The notes under the pieces were generated by a model. It saw only the letters and a list, made by a program, of their open reading frames with translations, was not told where the DNA came from and ran no database searches. Source: Trichobilharzia szidati (Eukaryota > Platyhelminthes > Trematoda > Strigeidida > Schistosomatidae). From it: a stretch of 64,000 nt of DNA. The position numbers and the translations under genes are program-made. Below are positions 22,240 through 32,003 of this stretch, one piece after another; the first letter of the stretch is position 1; each line of letters begins with the position of its first letter. Location: positions 92,634,020 through 92,698,019 of the forward strand of contig OX235272.1 in the NCBI GenBank assembly GCA_944472155.2. The letters run 5' to 3'.

Positions 22240-22580
22240 CACTGGATTTATGATCTGCAATCCCTAGTGGATGTTGGTGTTCACACTAAAACCACTTGGG
22301 TCACCACATGTCAACAGAGACCAAACACTTCGGTCCAGTCAATCAACGGGAAAATTAAAACGGACTTAGACAAATAATAACTGACGCCCGTTGAACAATA
22401 AATAGGTGGTTCTAATGGCCCAGTAGATAACGCCTTGGGGTTTGAAACTATGGGCAGTAGGTTCGAGTATCAGCTGGAACACCATCATTCGCTTGGCGTA
22501 TACAGGGATATCCATCTGTTGAGTCCCGAATAGGACGATGTGTGCATCCTAGAATGCCCTATCAATTTTCAAGCATACCT
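22240..22580 (+). mobile_element. SINE-A (Sm-alpha-like) copy with preceding monomer
   Basis: Tail of one monomer (CTTGGGTCACCACATGTCAA, then CAATCAACGGGAAAAT) followed by a second with A-box-like TGGCCCAGTAGATAACG, B-box-like GGTTCGAGTAT (22460-22470) and a hammerhead region. The tandem-like arrangement matches the copy at 6985. Confidence 0.65.
22505..22560 (+). ncRNA. Degenerate hammerhead core in SINE-A
   Basis: Box CTGTTGA (A6 changed), helix II GTCC/GGAC, GATG where GAAA is expected, TGTGCA, then triplet ATC. Helix I is partly paired (ATATCCA with CTAGAAT). Probably inactive. Confidence 0.45.
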
Positions 22581-23135
22581 AAAGCGTTATTTTTTAGTAT
22601 TTTTAATATATTTATGCGTTGAAGTTTCTATAGCAATTTGGTTAAGTTTTGGGGGTGGAGTTTCTAGCACCACGTCCCAACCTTCCCTCTTTATCTGGGC
22701 TTGGGACCGGCTAGAAAACTAGCGAGCTAGTAATCTAGGCGAGGTTATCAACAACTGTCTTCGCTCGATACTGAAGATCAGATGGCCGGAAAGAATCACC
22801 AACAAGAAACTATGGGAACAAACAAAACAAGAACCAATCGCCGAACTAATATGCAGGAGAAAGTGAAGATGGATTGGACACTCGCTGAGGAGGCCGCTGG
22901 GTGACATCGCGCGTCAGACCAACGCTCGAGTGGAACCCGAAAGGGAAGCGGCGAGTAGGACGTCCAAGGGTGACATGGAGGAGATCGTGTGAAGAGGAGT
23001 TGAAACAGTATGGACTTACATGGATGCAGGTGAAAAGTACAGCAGAAGACAGAAACAAGTGGAGACGTGTATTTGAAGCCCTATGTTCCACTAGGAACCC
23101 AAGGGAACAATAATAATAATAAATAAAGCGTTATT
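22580..23135 (+). mobile_element. Composite RTE-E insertion with 12-bp target duplication
   Basis: The direct repeat TAAAGCGTTATT at 22580-22591 and 23124-23135 brackets a 532-bp insert. The insert is a minus-oriented SINE-D fragment (about 22605-22730) fused to a plus-oriented RTE-E 3' end (about 22734-23123) with an (AAT)n tail. The RTE part encodes the terminal block (EWNPKGKRRVGRPRVTWRR at 22930-22990, then CSTRNPREQ) in one frame. Absent from copy 2 at this site. Confidence 0.8.
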
Positions 23136-23920
23136 ATTACAACTGCTTTTAGGATGTTAAAAGTCAACTGCTTTAAACAAAAACAAAACACCACCGGAAA
23201 ACTTCTGTCGTAAATTAGTGTATTTAAACTATGCTGCGTGTCAACTATGCAATTCTATAGTGTTGCTTGGTAGCTTTTTCGATGGAACATGGGGTCATAG
23301 GTGCATACTTTTACCCTTTATAATTGATTTCTAATGGGTTTCGTTTCGTCAAGTCAAATACATTACTTTCGCTGGAAGATAAGGATATATAGGTGGTCTT
23401 CAGTATTCAACGACCTGGTTGGGTCGAGGGTGGGAAGAATTTGGTCTCCCTCTCGAAATGCCGTCACATGTAGCCACGTGTTCATACCCTTCGCCAACCA
23501 GTTAAGTTCTGTTCACCGGTTTCACGCTGCGGGGGTGTTCCTCTTCCTCCTTCAAAAAAGTGAAAAAGCAAATTTGAACGTCTGACGCTTACCACCAAAC
23601 TAGTGTACACATGCAGATCTACCTAAGTCATCTGGAAAACTTTGATTCCAAAATAATGGACTCCAGAATCCAAAAAATTGATGGAATGGAATACAGACCT
23701 ATTTCGGTCACCGGTAACCATGGGAACGCCGCTCCACTGCTTTGTGAGGTCAGACTCCAAATCAAAGGCTCCAAGGGTGGTCTCTTAAGACAACCACCGT
23801 GCTTCAGTTTCAGCATCTAAACAATATCGAAACCCTCGCAAAAGCTATATATGAAATTTTGTCTGGCGCATTTTTTGACGATTATAATGTACTAATCTTG
23901 TATTTTAATAATAATAACGT
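23136..23920 (+). other. PPCS intron 1 sequence without recognisable genes
   Basis: Shared with copy 2 (63000-63740), diverged by a few percent. Short open frames on both strands show no domain. Confidence 0.6.
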
Positions 23921-23921
23921 T

Positions 23922-24040
23922 GAACCCCGGTGGGTGCGTCCTGATGAAGAGTCCCAAACTAGAACGAAACAGCTGTCCAGTACTCCCAGGTTTTCCAATG
24001 GTTCTCTAACCGATGTCAGCTCATGATGAAATCCTGTAAC
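23922..24040 (+). mobile_element. 5'-truncated SINE-B, insertion specific to copy 1
   Basis: Begins at the B-box end (GAACCCCGGTGGGTGCGT) and runs through a hammerhead-like core with GAAA (23965-23968) and ACAGCTGTC to the tail. Copy 2 (63740-63775) has only an AAT repeat at this point, so it inserted after the duplication. Flanking AATAAC is the likely target duplication. Confidence 0.8.
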
Positions 24041-24203
24041 CAATATCAATAACAGTCGTACCTGATGACCATATTGACTAGACTGAAAGGACTTAGCTCT
24101 AATTTTACTATTTTATATTCTAGTAATATCTATTATCTTTATCGAAGATATGAATTGTTCTTTTAGTAATGTGATTATAACGTGTAGTTAACCGGTGATT
24201 GGA

Positions 24204-24245
24204 ACACACGCACGCGCGTGCACACACACACACACACACGCCAAC
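24204..24245. repeat. CA microsatellite
   Basis: (CA)n with CACGCGCG-type interruptions. Also present at the end of the window (63917-63955). Confidence 0.9.
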
Positions 24246-24654
24246 ATACATTCATACATACATACGTGCACACACTAATGAGATAACATGCCTGTGTCAT
24301 ATGATATGAAAGTATATGATATACGCCTAAAATCTGATTTCTCTTTCTTCTAAAAAAAACAGAAGTTTCGAATGGAAAAATTCATTTTTTATTTCTTAAA
24401 ATATTACAAATGAGATTAGTTGGTGGTGTTTACGGAGAATATAAAAAGTTCTAATAAAAGTCACACGCACAAACACACACGTTATATTCGCCTCGCCAAA
24501 TAGCTTAAAAGTCATACACACAGAGAAAACTTTTATATGAGGTAAAGAAGCACTGACGTCAATGAACCACAGATATAATAATACTAAGTGACTGCAAAGG
24601 AAAATGAAACAGCAACACCTAACCTCTTCTTCAGTCTCTACAATCTATAAATCC

Positions 24655-25912
24655 ATATTCCATTATGGGTAAAATTTATTTTGATAAAGTCTCACAGTGT
24701 TATACAGTATATGTTTACTGATGACCACGTTTCGAGCACAATTTATTGCTGCTCATAATCATATCAAGGCAGTACTCACACAACTTTCTAACTTCGTTTA
24801 TATAATTCCATTATTTTTCATCGCTTGATTTGATTGGTAGTAGTATTCTCCATATTTCCGGTATGAGTGATGAGTCATTCCTATTGCATGTGTTGGGTGT
24901 AGACTTGATGAACAAAGATTCAGTAATCAACCTCTCTCTCCACCTACCTAGATTACTTCTTAAAATTTAAACCCTCTCCCACCCACCCTATTGTGTGGTT
25001 GTTTGTTAATGCATGCAGTGCAATGTAGTGCTGAGCTTTTTTTAAATTACTTATCTTCTCGGGGTCAACCATTCTTGCCTTGGCTAAATTCTTATGTTCC
25101 CACAATCTGACTACTCCTGACCTATCTGACTAGTTTGACCTATGTGGCTGACCTCACAATCATTGCAAGGTATTTTGTAAATTATATTATTTTGTTTAAT
25201 TGGGTCAACCTACAGGGTCCTTTAACTTACAGTGTTTGTCCCTGAGCTAGTTTGTAGGTTTAAATGCCACTCTAATTCCTGCTTTATTCAGAATCCTACG
25301 TAGGGTCTCAGATGTCCCCTCCTTATATGGTATAACAGTGGATGACTTATATTCTCTCTTATTTATGTTATCATTACTAGTTTCACAATTATTTTTATTT
25401 TGCTTTTGGTCTTTACTGATCTTCCTAATGAATTTTATAGGATAGTTAGTTATTTAATACCAATGCCTCTTCGATCTGTTTCATTTCATCATTTAGGTCT
25501 TTTATTGTACTACTTAGTGCTACTGCTCGGTTTGTTAGACACTTAACTAAGCCTTCCTTCACAGACAGATAACGGATGAGATGAGGTAAAGTCTAAATAT
25601 CTATTAGAATGTGTTGGCTTTTTATAGATGCTAGTGTGCAGTTTACCTTCTTCTGTTCGTTTGATTTTACAATCTAACATAGCTAATTCTCCTTGTTCAT
25701 TTTCTGATTCAAATGTAAATTGTAGTCCCTTCACTAGTAAGTTTACATGCGTCAAGAAGCTAGAGATATGTTCTGTTTTTAACACTGTGAAAGTGTCATC
25801 CACTTATCTCCACCGTATTTTTGGAGTAAGATTGAATGTATTAGGAGCAATATTTCCCCAGCTGTCCATAAAGATATCTGCTACGGTACAGGATATTGGT
25901 GATCCCAACTAA
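24655..25912 (-). mobile_element. Penelope-like element, 5'-truncated, with terminal inverted repeat
   Basis: The minus strand encodes the end of the RT palm (DDTFTVLKTEHISSF from 25800), the thumb region (LAMLDCKIKRTEEG, IYKKPTHSNRYLDF) and, after frame changes, a decayed GIY-YIG part (IIYKIPCNDCE at about 25160-25195). Its 3' end (24655-24960) is, in opposite orientation, the same sequence found at the 5' end of the full copy at 50320, meaning an inverted terminal repeat. Truncated at 25912. Confidence 0.75.
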
Positions 25913-26195
25913 CTTGAACCAACCCTAATATATTCTTTATTACGTTGACCTAACACTCTAACTTGTCCTTAGCCTAAACCTTAACTTAATCTTTCCTCCA
26001 AATGTAACCTAAAACTTACCAGATATCCGGTTTAATGTCATAACATTTCATTAAACGTATTTTATCTCATAATTCAAGTGTTATTTACCTAGTTCCAGTA
26101 ACCAGTAACACACTGACTGTTTCAATATCATTGGTACAGTCATATTCCTTCAGTAATTAGAGTTTAATTTGGCCAGCAACATGCTAATTTTCAAC
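25913..26195. repeat. Degenerate copy of the 4782-5554 transposon family
   Basis: Shares the AACCCTAAT/CTAACTTGTCCTTAGCC interior with 5290-5400 and ends with TAGAGTTTAATTTGGCCAGC, like the right terminal repeat at 5537-5556. Confidence 0.5.
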
Positions 26196-26224
26196 ACTAC
26201 TAATGATCTACAGCATACTTTCAC

Positions 26225-26595
26225 CAGCGCCTCTCTTCCCTAAATACTAAAGACCAGATAGATGGTCAGAAAGGATAAATAACACTGGATTCTTACAGGC
26301 ATCGAACCATCTAAGAACCGACTACCTGACAAATATTCACAAAGAAATGGAGATGGATTGGACATACACTGAGTACCATCACGTGCCAGGTCCTCGAGTG
26401 GGATAGGAATGAGAAACGAAGAGTTGTACGTCACTTCGAGCATGATATGGAGGCGGTTATATGAGGAGGAAATGAAAGCTCATTGGCAGTCATGGATGTA
26501 TTTAAGAAGGACTTCAGAGAATAGAGTGAAATGAAAATGTGCTACTGAATCCCAATGTACCACTTAATACTCAAAGGATGAATAATGATATTAAT
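26225..26595 (+). mobile_element. Old RTE-E 3' fragment
   Basis: Diverged C-terminal block (AATGGAGATGGATTGGACAT, ATATGGAGGCGGTT) with a short AAT-like tail. No open frame. Confidence 0.55.
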
Positions 26596-26714
26596 TGGGC
26601 GATATGATAAAGAGAAAAAAAGAGTTAAAATAACAGGGTTCTTTCTTTTAAATCTAAGGTTGATAAGCATAAATCTAAACTATGAAAAGATTTAAGATTT
26701 GTTGGAGGATTTCA

Positions 26715-26895
26715 TAATGAGCTGACATCCCTTAGAGAACCATTGCAAAACTTGCAGGGAATACTGGACAGCTGTTTCGTCCTAGTTTAGGACTCTTCAC
26801 GCCCACCGGGGTTCGAACGAAACAGCTGTCCAGTACACCCTGCAGGTTTTCCAATAGTTCTTTAACTGATGTCAGCTCATGAAGAAATCCTCCAA
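26715..26895. mobile_element. SINE-B perfect head-to-head inverted pair
   Basis: Minus tail plus core (26715-26813) abuts a plus core plus tail (26814-26895): GGACAGCTGTTTCGTCC on one side, ACGAAACAGCTGTCCAGTA on the other. A transcript would form a long hairpin just upstream of PPCS exon 2. Confidence 0.7.
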
Positions 26896-27004
26896 TCAGT
26901 CAAACAAACAAAATGCTTACAAAAACCAAAAATTTACAAAATTTAAGATTTGTTTTGTTAAATTTAATCAACTTTCTAATGTTTTCTCTTTACTATTTTT
27001 ATAG

Positions 27005-27318
27005 CACAGGTGCAAGAGGTGCACTTTCTGCTGAATACTTTTTACGTTCAAATTATGCTGTCGTATACTTTTATCGTAAAGGCTCTTTATTACCATTTAT
27101 GCATCGTTTCAATCGAAAGCATCATCACCAGCAGCAGCAAAGAGGACGACAACAACAAGAACAACAAAAAGAACAGGAACCACCATATGATTGGATCGAT
27201 CCGCATGATTTTGAAGTATTTCATTGGTTTACTGTAAATACACAAGAGAATAAATTACAGGTTACAGAGAATGCCTCGAAATTTCTTCTTCCTGTATTCA
27301 ATGAATACAATGTGTACA
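27005..27318 (+). CDS. PPCS: Phosphopantothenoylcysteine synthetase, exon 2
   Basis: Residues 69-173 plus one base. Acceptor TTTATAG (26998-27004), donor GTGAGT at 27319. Completes DNFSTGARG (66-74), the loop that binds the nucleotide, followed by SAEYFL and the strand YAVVYFYRKGSLLPFMHRF, which matches the conserved family pattern YR..S..P..H. An insertion rich in His, Gln and Arg (about residues 108-131, from a CAN-repeat) is not expected in other animal PPCS and probably forms a surface loop. The exon reads on in frame past its donor to a TAG at 27327, so intron retention would truncate the enzyme. Confidence 0.92.
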
Positions 27319-27324
27319 GTGAGT

Positions 27325-27565
27325 TGTAGTTATTTTCCGATGCTTTTGTGTTCCGAGTGGAACTAAAGGTTTCAGGCTTTGAATTGGCGGTGGTGGTTGT
27401 GGTGGTGGTGTTTATACGGGTTACCAGCCTCAAGCTTGACCTTCCTTGTATTCCAAGCCTACTGTGAGCTAGGAAATAGGTTAGATTTAGGTGTACGCAG
27501 TCGGAAAATGGAAGCCTGACCTCCTGCTTGATTGGTGAGTGTTCAACCACCGACAAACTATACGT
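27325..27565 (-). mobile_element. SINE-D remnant adjoining exon 2
   Basis: Minus-strand tRNA-Gly-like SINE: end at GTTCCGAGTGGAAC (27340), head near 27555 (GTCGGTGGTTGAACACTCAC on the minus strand). B box decayed. 27565-28190 shows a GT microsatellite at 27690-27708 and nothing else. Confidence 0.55.
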
Positions 27566-28194
27566 GATGATCTCATGTTTGGTGAAATTATATCAGGTAG
27601 AAGGATTTTTCTAACTTAAGTACAGAGTCTTTTGGCAACATTTAAATCAATATTTTCAGTGTCAGTTGGGAATTTCGTTGGAGGCTTGGTGTGTGTGTGT
27701 GTGTGTGTGGAATAGTTTCACTTCAGATTGGAAGGATTCATTTCTAACTAAAGCTGATCCAAATCATTTCTAAAAAGTCTTTTATAGAAAACCAAATAGT
27801 TGAAATATAAACCTGATATCTTTACAACTATAAACAGTGGCTCTTGATCTCTCTATCTATCTATGTAACTGGTGATCCGCCATTTGAGTTAAGAGATGAG
27901 CTTTTTAACCAACTTTTGGTCCCATTTTCGAGGATGACATTGATTTTTGTTTGACTGTGAAGCTTCTGATTACTTGAATAAAGCGCATATTAACTAGACT
28001 TGAGGTAAATATACTGCTGTCTAATGATACTGACTTACAAGGATCTTATCGCTAGTGAAATTTTTCAATAAGTACAACCACCGACCACTATCCACGTGAA
28101 GGAAGTCAATTCTTTCAATTATTTAGTTAACGTAGCATCGTTTCGACTTTAAATGGGTATGATTGAGGATATCAAATCCATGATCGGAAAGGCA

Positions 28195-28435
28195 AGTTTT
28201 TTTTTTCCTTCACGTTTCCCAGTGGAACATAGGCCTTCAAGCTAGTGGCTTGAAGTTTCTTTAGCATTGTTTATTTTACGGAATGGGGTTGCTAGCGTCA
28301 TGCCCAACCTTTCCTCTTCACCAGCGTTATTCCTGGCTTAGCGAGGTAAAGGAGCGCGCTGGCCGGGGATCGAACCCCGGACCATGTGCATGGTCGGCGA
28401 GCGTCCTAACCGCTATGCCACCGACGCTGCAAAGC
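28195..28435 (-). mobile_element. SINE-D copy with intact tRNA-Gly-like head
   Basis: The minus strand begins GCGTCGGTGGCATAGCGGTT (near 28430), with B box GGTTCGATCCCCGG near 28367-28380, then the body to TTCCCAGTGGAACATAGG. A search tool would probably flag a tRNA pseudogene here. Confidence 0.75.
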
Positions 28436-28619
28436 AAGATAGACCCTCATTAATAATCGGAAATCAGTGTGGGAATCTAATGAATGAAGCATAAATAACA
28501 AAGATTTGGATTTTCAGCACCAATGTTGTGTCAGTGAGTACTTCTGTGGTGGTGCGCGCGTCATGCAAAGCATTCTGAACAAACTACTACAGACTTCGAT
28601 CAACAGCTGCCTTTTTTGT

Positions 28620-28859
28620 GATTGAATACTGGTCAGTAACTAGTGTAATGTATCTAGTCCTATCTTCAGTGCAGACTGAATTCTATCAGTCAAGTTTGCA
28701 ATGTGGCCACCATGCTAGGTGGCTCGCCATCACGGTGCACTGTGAATTGAATTGTTGGTATTAGATGGTTGGAGACAATCGACAGGAAGCCTTGGACCTA
28801 GGTCTGCACCCGAAGATAGGACTAGACACATTACACTAGTTACTGACTAGTGTCCAATC
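28620..28859 (-). mobile_element. 240-bp terminal-inverted-repeat unit of SINE-C type
   Basis: The ends are inverted repeats about 55 bp long (28620-28674 with 28805-28859; the outer 30 bases match 27 of 30). The interior on the minus strand is the SINE-C tail (ACCTAGGTCCAAGGC and so on). The hammerhead 5' half seen in the sister copy (47494-47733) is replaced here by the extended terminal repeat. Confidence 0.65.
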
Positions 28860-28869
28860 AGAAATATCC

Positions 28870-29055
28870 ATTGACTGAATAGCTCAGTGGTAACGTCTAT
28901 GAATTCAGCACTGGGTGACGCGGGTTCGAATCTCAGAGGGGTGAGACATGAGTTCCTTCGAGGTTGCAGATACGCCCTGCTGATGAGTGCCGACTAGCAT
29001 GAAACCTAGGTACAAGGCTTCCTACCGATTGCCTCCAACCATATAATACCAACAG
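28870..29055 (+). mobile_element. SINE-C copy
   Basis: tRNA-like head with TAGCTCAGTGGTAACG (28880-28895) and B box CGGGTTCGAATCTC (28921-28934), a spacer, the hammerhead core (28974-29018) and a tail ending ATAATACCAACA. Confidence 0.75.
28974..29018 (+). ncRNA. Hammerhead ribozyme in SINE-C, canonical core
   Basis: Box CTGATGA (28980-28986) is intact. Helix II is GTGC (28987-28990) with GCAT (28997-29000), four pairs including one G-U, loop CGACTA. GAAA is at 29001-29004. Helix III is ACC/GGT with a TA loop (29004-29011), giving triplet GTA ending at 29012. Helix I is GCCCTG (28974-28979) with CAAGGC (29013-29018), five of six pairs. All core positions fit a type I hammerhead; activity has not been tested. 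Confidence 0.7.
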
Positions 29056-29074
29056 CTGCCTTTCACCAAAAACA

Positions 29075-29365
29075 ACAAGCAACAAGGGAATTCGGAAGGC
29101 AAGGCCCTAATACGCAACAAATATTTCGGAAAAAATGGAGATGAATTGAACATGAGCTGAGTAGGTCGTTCAGTGACATTACGCTCTAGATCCTCGGGTG
29201 GAATTCGAACGAAAAATCATGAATTTAGCACTTGAGGTTGATACTGGTGAGGATTGTGTGAAGAGGAGATGAAAGCCTATGGATGATCCTGTAGAGAATT
29301 CGGATGAAATCCAGATGTACCACTTGGAACCCAGAAGAATAGTAATAAAATCAATAAACCACCTA
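29075..29365 (+). mobile_element. Old RTE-E 3' fragment
   Basis: Diverged C-terminal block (AAATGGAGATGAATTGAACA, GTGTGAAGAGGAGATGAAAG), ending CACTTGGAACCC and a short AAT-like tail. No frame. Confidence 0.6.
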
Positions 29366-29551
29366 TCACATCAGAATACCAGTTGGTAAGTCTCACTCAC
29401 ACATTAGCAATTAAAACTAGAGATAGCTACATTTTTTCATTATACATATTTGTATTGTTATTAATATACTCACACATTTCTACTTTCTCTTCTTCTTCCT
29501 ATTCTCGTTTGCATTGCCATACTCTCTTCTGGTGTGCGCACACACACACAG

Positions 29552-29904
29552 GTCAATATCTATTCCTACTAGAATTTGAAACTGTTGAAGACTATTTAAT
29601 TGAACTACGATATCTAGCTAAAGAGTTAAACAGGCTAACAGAAAATTTTTATCACAAAAGAAAAGTTCATTTATGCTTTTATTTATCTGCTGCTGTCTCT
29701 GATTATTATCTTTCAAATAATGAACGTCCAGAGCATAAAATACAAACAAAATCAAAAAGTATTCATCAAAATAATGATGATGATGATGATGACAAATCAA
29801 TACAAGCGGTAGAAAATTTGAATTTAACGCTAAAACCAGTACCAAAACTTATGAAGCTAATCAATACATTATGGGCACCTAATTCTTATGTGATAAGTTT
29901 TAAA
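29552..29904 (+). CDS. PPCS: Phosphopantothenoylcysteine synthetase, exon 3
   Basis: Residues 174-291. The acceptor is the end of a CA run (CACACAG, to 29551); donor GTAAGT at 29905. Contains EFETVEDYL, then the catalytic core CFYLSAAVSDYY (residues 215-226) with NERPEHKI (230-237), the family's AAVSDFY and EHKIQS signatures involved in substrate and nucleotide binding. An acidic insert follows (NNDDDDDDK). Then LTLKPVPKLMKLI and WAPNSYVISFK. Joining to exon 4 gives SFKLETD exactly as in animal orthologues, a strong check on the splice site. Confidence 0.93.
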
Positions 29905-29969
29905 GTAAGTACAGTAATAATAATAATAATACCTGTGATTTTCCCTTATTTATTTATCGATTTTTACAC

Positions 29970-30185
29970 TCGTTGAGCTCCGAGTAGAACAAAGGGATTC
30001 AGACTCGACGGCTTGAACTTTTCTTAGCTGTAGTGTTGTTATTACACGATTAAGGTGCTAGCCTCACGTTCAGCCTTCCCTCTCTTCTCGACTTTGCCGT
30101 CAGCTACTAGACTAGGTGTGATTTGGGAGTGAGTTGGCCGGGAATCGAACCCTTTGAGCATTCTACTACCACAGGACTAAATCAT
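29970..30185 (-). mobile_element. SINE-D remnant
   Basis: Minus-strand body and B box (GGGTTCGATTCCCGGCC near 30139-30155 on the other strand); the A-box part is truncated. Confidence 0.6.
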
Positions 30186-30214
30186 TCGATTTCTGTTGAC
30201 ATACATCTCTTACA

Positions 30215-30540
30215 GGTTTGATCACAAGTTTACATCACTTAGAAAACCATTGAAAACCAACAGGAAGTATTGCACAGCTGTTTCGTCCCTATTTAGAACT
30301 CTTCATCTGTATATATCCGCAGGGGTTAGAACCCAGGACATTCCGTTCAAAAGTCGAGATCGTAGACCATTCAACCAGTGGGACCCGATGCAATAGCCTA
30401 TGAATTCCAAATTCTGCCAGTTCGCGTGCTTCTGAAGAGTTTCAAGTCAGAACGAAACAGGTGTCCAGTACTTCTGGGCTCTCCAATGGTTCTCTAAATG
30501 ATGTCAATGCGTGATCAAACCTGTAATCAATCAAGTCCCT
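30215..30540. mobile_element. SINE-B inverted pair
   Basis: A minus unit (30215-30420) faces a plus unit (30425-30540). GAAACAGGTGTCCAGTAC marks the plus core; the box reads CTGAAGA near 30430. Confidence 0.65.
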
Positions 30541-30699
30541 GCAAACTAACACTTGATAGTATATCTCTTACGTTAGATGACACAACATTACCATTATTAT
30601 TAGTAGTAGTAGTTTCGTTCCGACGCTATTCCAAGGTAAATTCGTTATGACTGATATCTGTTACAGTATAACTGGGAAACAAAAAGCACTAAAATAACC

Positions 30700-30985
30700 G
30701 ATTCGCCCTAATTCATGAGTTTCTAGTAGTATACATCCGCGAACTCATCTTAGAGATTGATCCCAGGACTTTCTGGTTACCGTGTTAGGGAGAATAGTGC
30801 TATTCAACCACTGGGTCGTAAGTCAGTATTACCATTATTCCCTTAGGTTCCCAACGAAACATGAAGCTTCATCGTCGCCTAGTTCACTAACCAATCCTAA
30901 GCCGGGAAAATGAGGGAAGACTGCGCGTGGAGCTAGTGACCATATCCTCGGAAAATCAATCCGATGGCTACAGAAAATTCAACGC
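30700..30985. mobile_element. SINE-B and SINE-D remnants
   Basis: A minus-strand SINE-B head fragment (30710-30815, ATTGATCCCAGGACTTTCTG) and a SINE-D body fragment (30838-30985). 30985-31475 shows nothing. Confidence 0.4.
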
Positions 30986-31479
30986 ACAGAAAACATATAA
31001 AAAAGTAAACATATTCTTCGCTGTAATTGGAGAGACTGAATGACATGGGCTGAGTGAAAGCCTTCCGGAAGCAGATGTGGCTTCTTTCAACGAAAACAAA
31101 TATCAGCTTGGGTATGTGGAATGTCCGCACAGTTTTCAAGGCTGGGCTGTGAATCAATAATGCATGAGTACTGACTAATTACGCTGGTTTGAGATATAAT
31201 GTCAGTGCTATCCAGTTCCATCCGCCACCACTGATCAGCTTTCTAGACCAGGACTATCGTAGATTTGTGACGGCACCATATGGCGAAGTGATCAAAACTT
31301 AGAAGAAATGTAAAACCGAATATATTTGCAGGATAAAAGAAATTTCTTTTTTACTTCACAACTTTCTTCAACTGCTGGCATAAGTTATTATAAATGTTTT
31401 CTTAAAATTTCAACCCAGAAGTATGAATACATACTTCAGTTTGACAATAGGTAGTAATCGATATCATGAGTGTAGTCGT

Positions 31480-31745
31480 TTGGTGGTGGTATAGACTGAA
31501 TCCTATTAGTCATATGTGCAATCTGGCCACCATGCCCACTAGGTGGCTCGCCATCATAATGCACTCTGAACTACTGTTGGTTTTTGGGAGGCGATTGGCC
31601 ATAAGCCATAGACTTAGGTTTCGTGTTTATTGGTACTCAGCAAGGTGTATCTGCAATGTTGAACGAACTAGTGTCCCTTCGAAGATTCGAAACCGGTTCA
31701 CCCAGTACTGCAGTAAGAGCCATTACCACTGAGCTATTTGGGCTT
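31480..31745 (-). mobile_element. SINE-C copy
   Basis: The minus-strand head reads AATAGCTCAGTGGTAATGGC near 31740. The hammerhead region (about 31600-31640) has lost part of the box but keeps GAAACC. The tail matches the copies at 28650 and 47560. Confidence 0.6.
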
Positions 31746-32003
31746 GCTGACTGACTTTTTGTAGTGCTGTATTAATACAAGGTAGTCAATAGCCTTATGT
31801 TTGTTTGTAAGATGATGAAAAGCTGGACAGTTAAGAGAAGTAGAGGAAGTAGTGACGAAATATGGTAAGTTAAGGTAAAACTAATATGACGTATTTAGAA
31901 AAAACAACAGATTGAGCAGCGAAGAAATATGCATTCCTTTTCAATTAGTTCCTCATCATCGGCTGGCTAGCTCTACACTAATATATCGTTTTTTACATCA
32001 AAA

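Larger units (their letters stand above)
13333..24270 (+). repeat. Segmental duplication, copy 1
   Basis: Directly repeated at 55442-64000 (window end). Shared landmarks in order: RTE remnant, LTR-like repeat, last exon of gene 1, SINE remnants, PPCS exon 1, intron 1 sequence and a CA microsatellite. Copy 1 alone has insertions at 14512-14622, about 18925-19330, about 20548-22520, 22592-23123 and about 23922-24040. Confidence 0.9.

Noticed and set aside
29618..29845. Minus-strand frame over PPCS exon 3
   Set aside because: Antisense shadow of the real coding exon; its His run is the complement of the GAT repeat.
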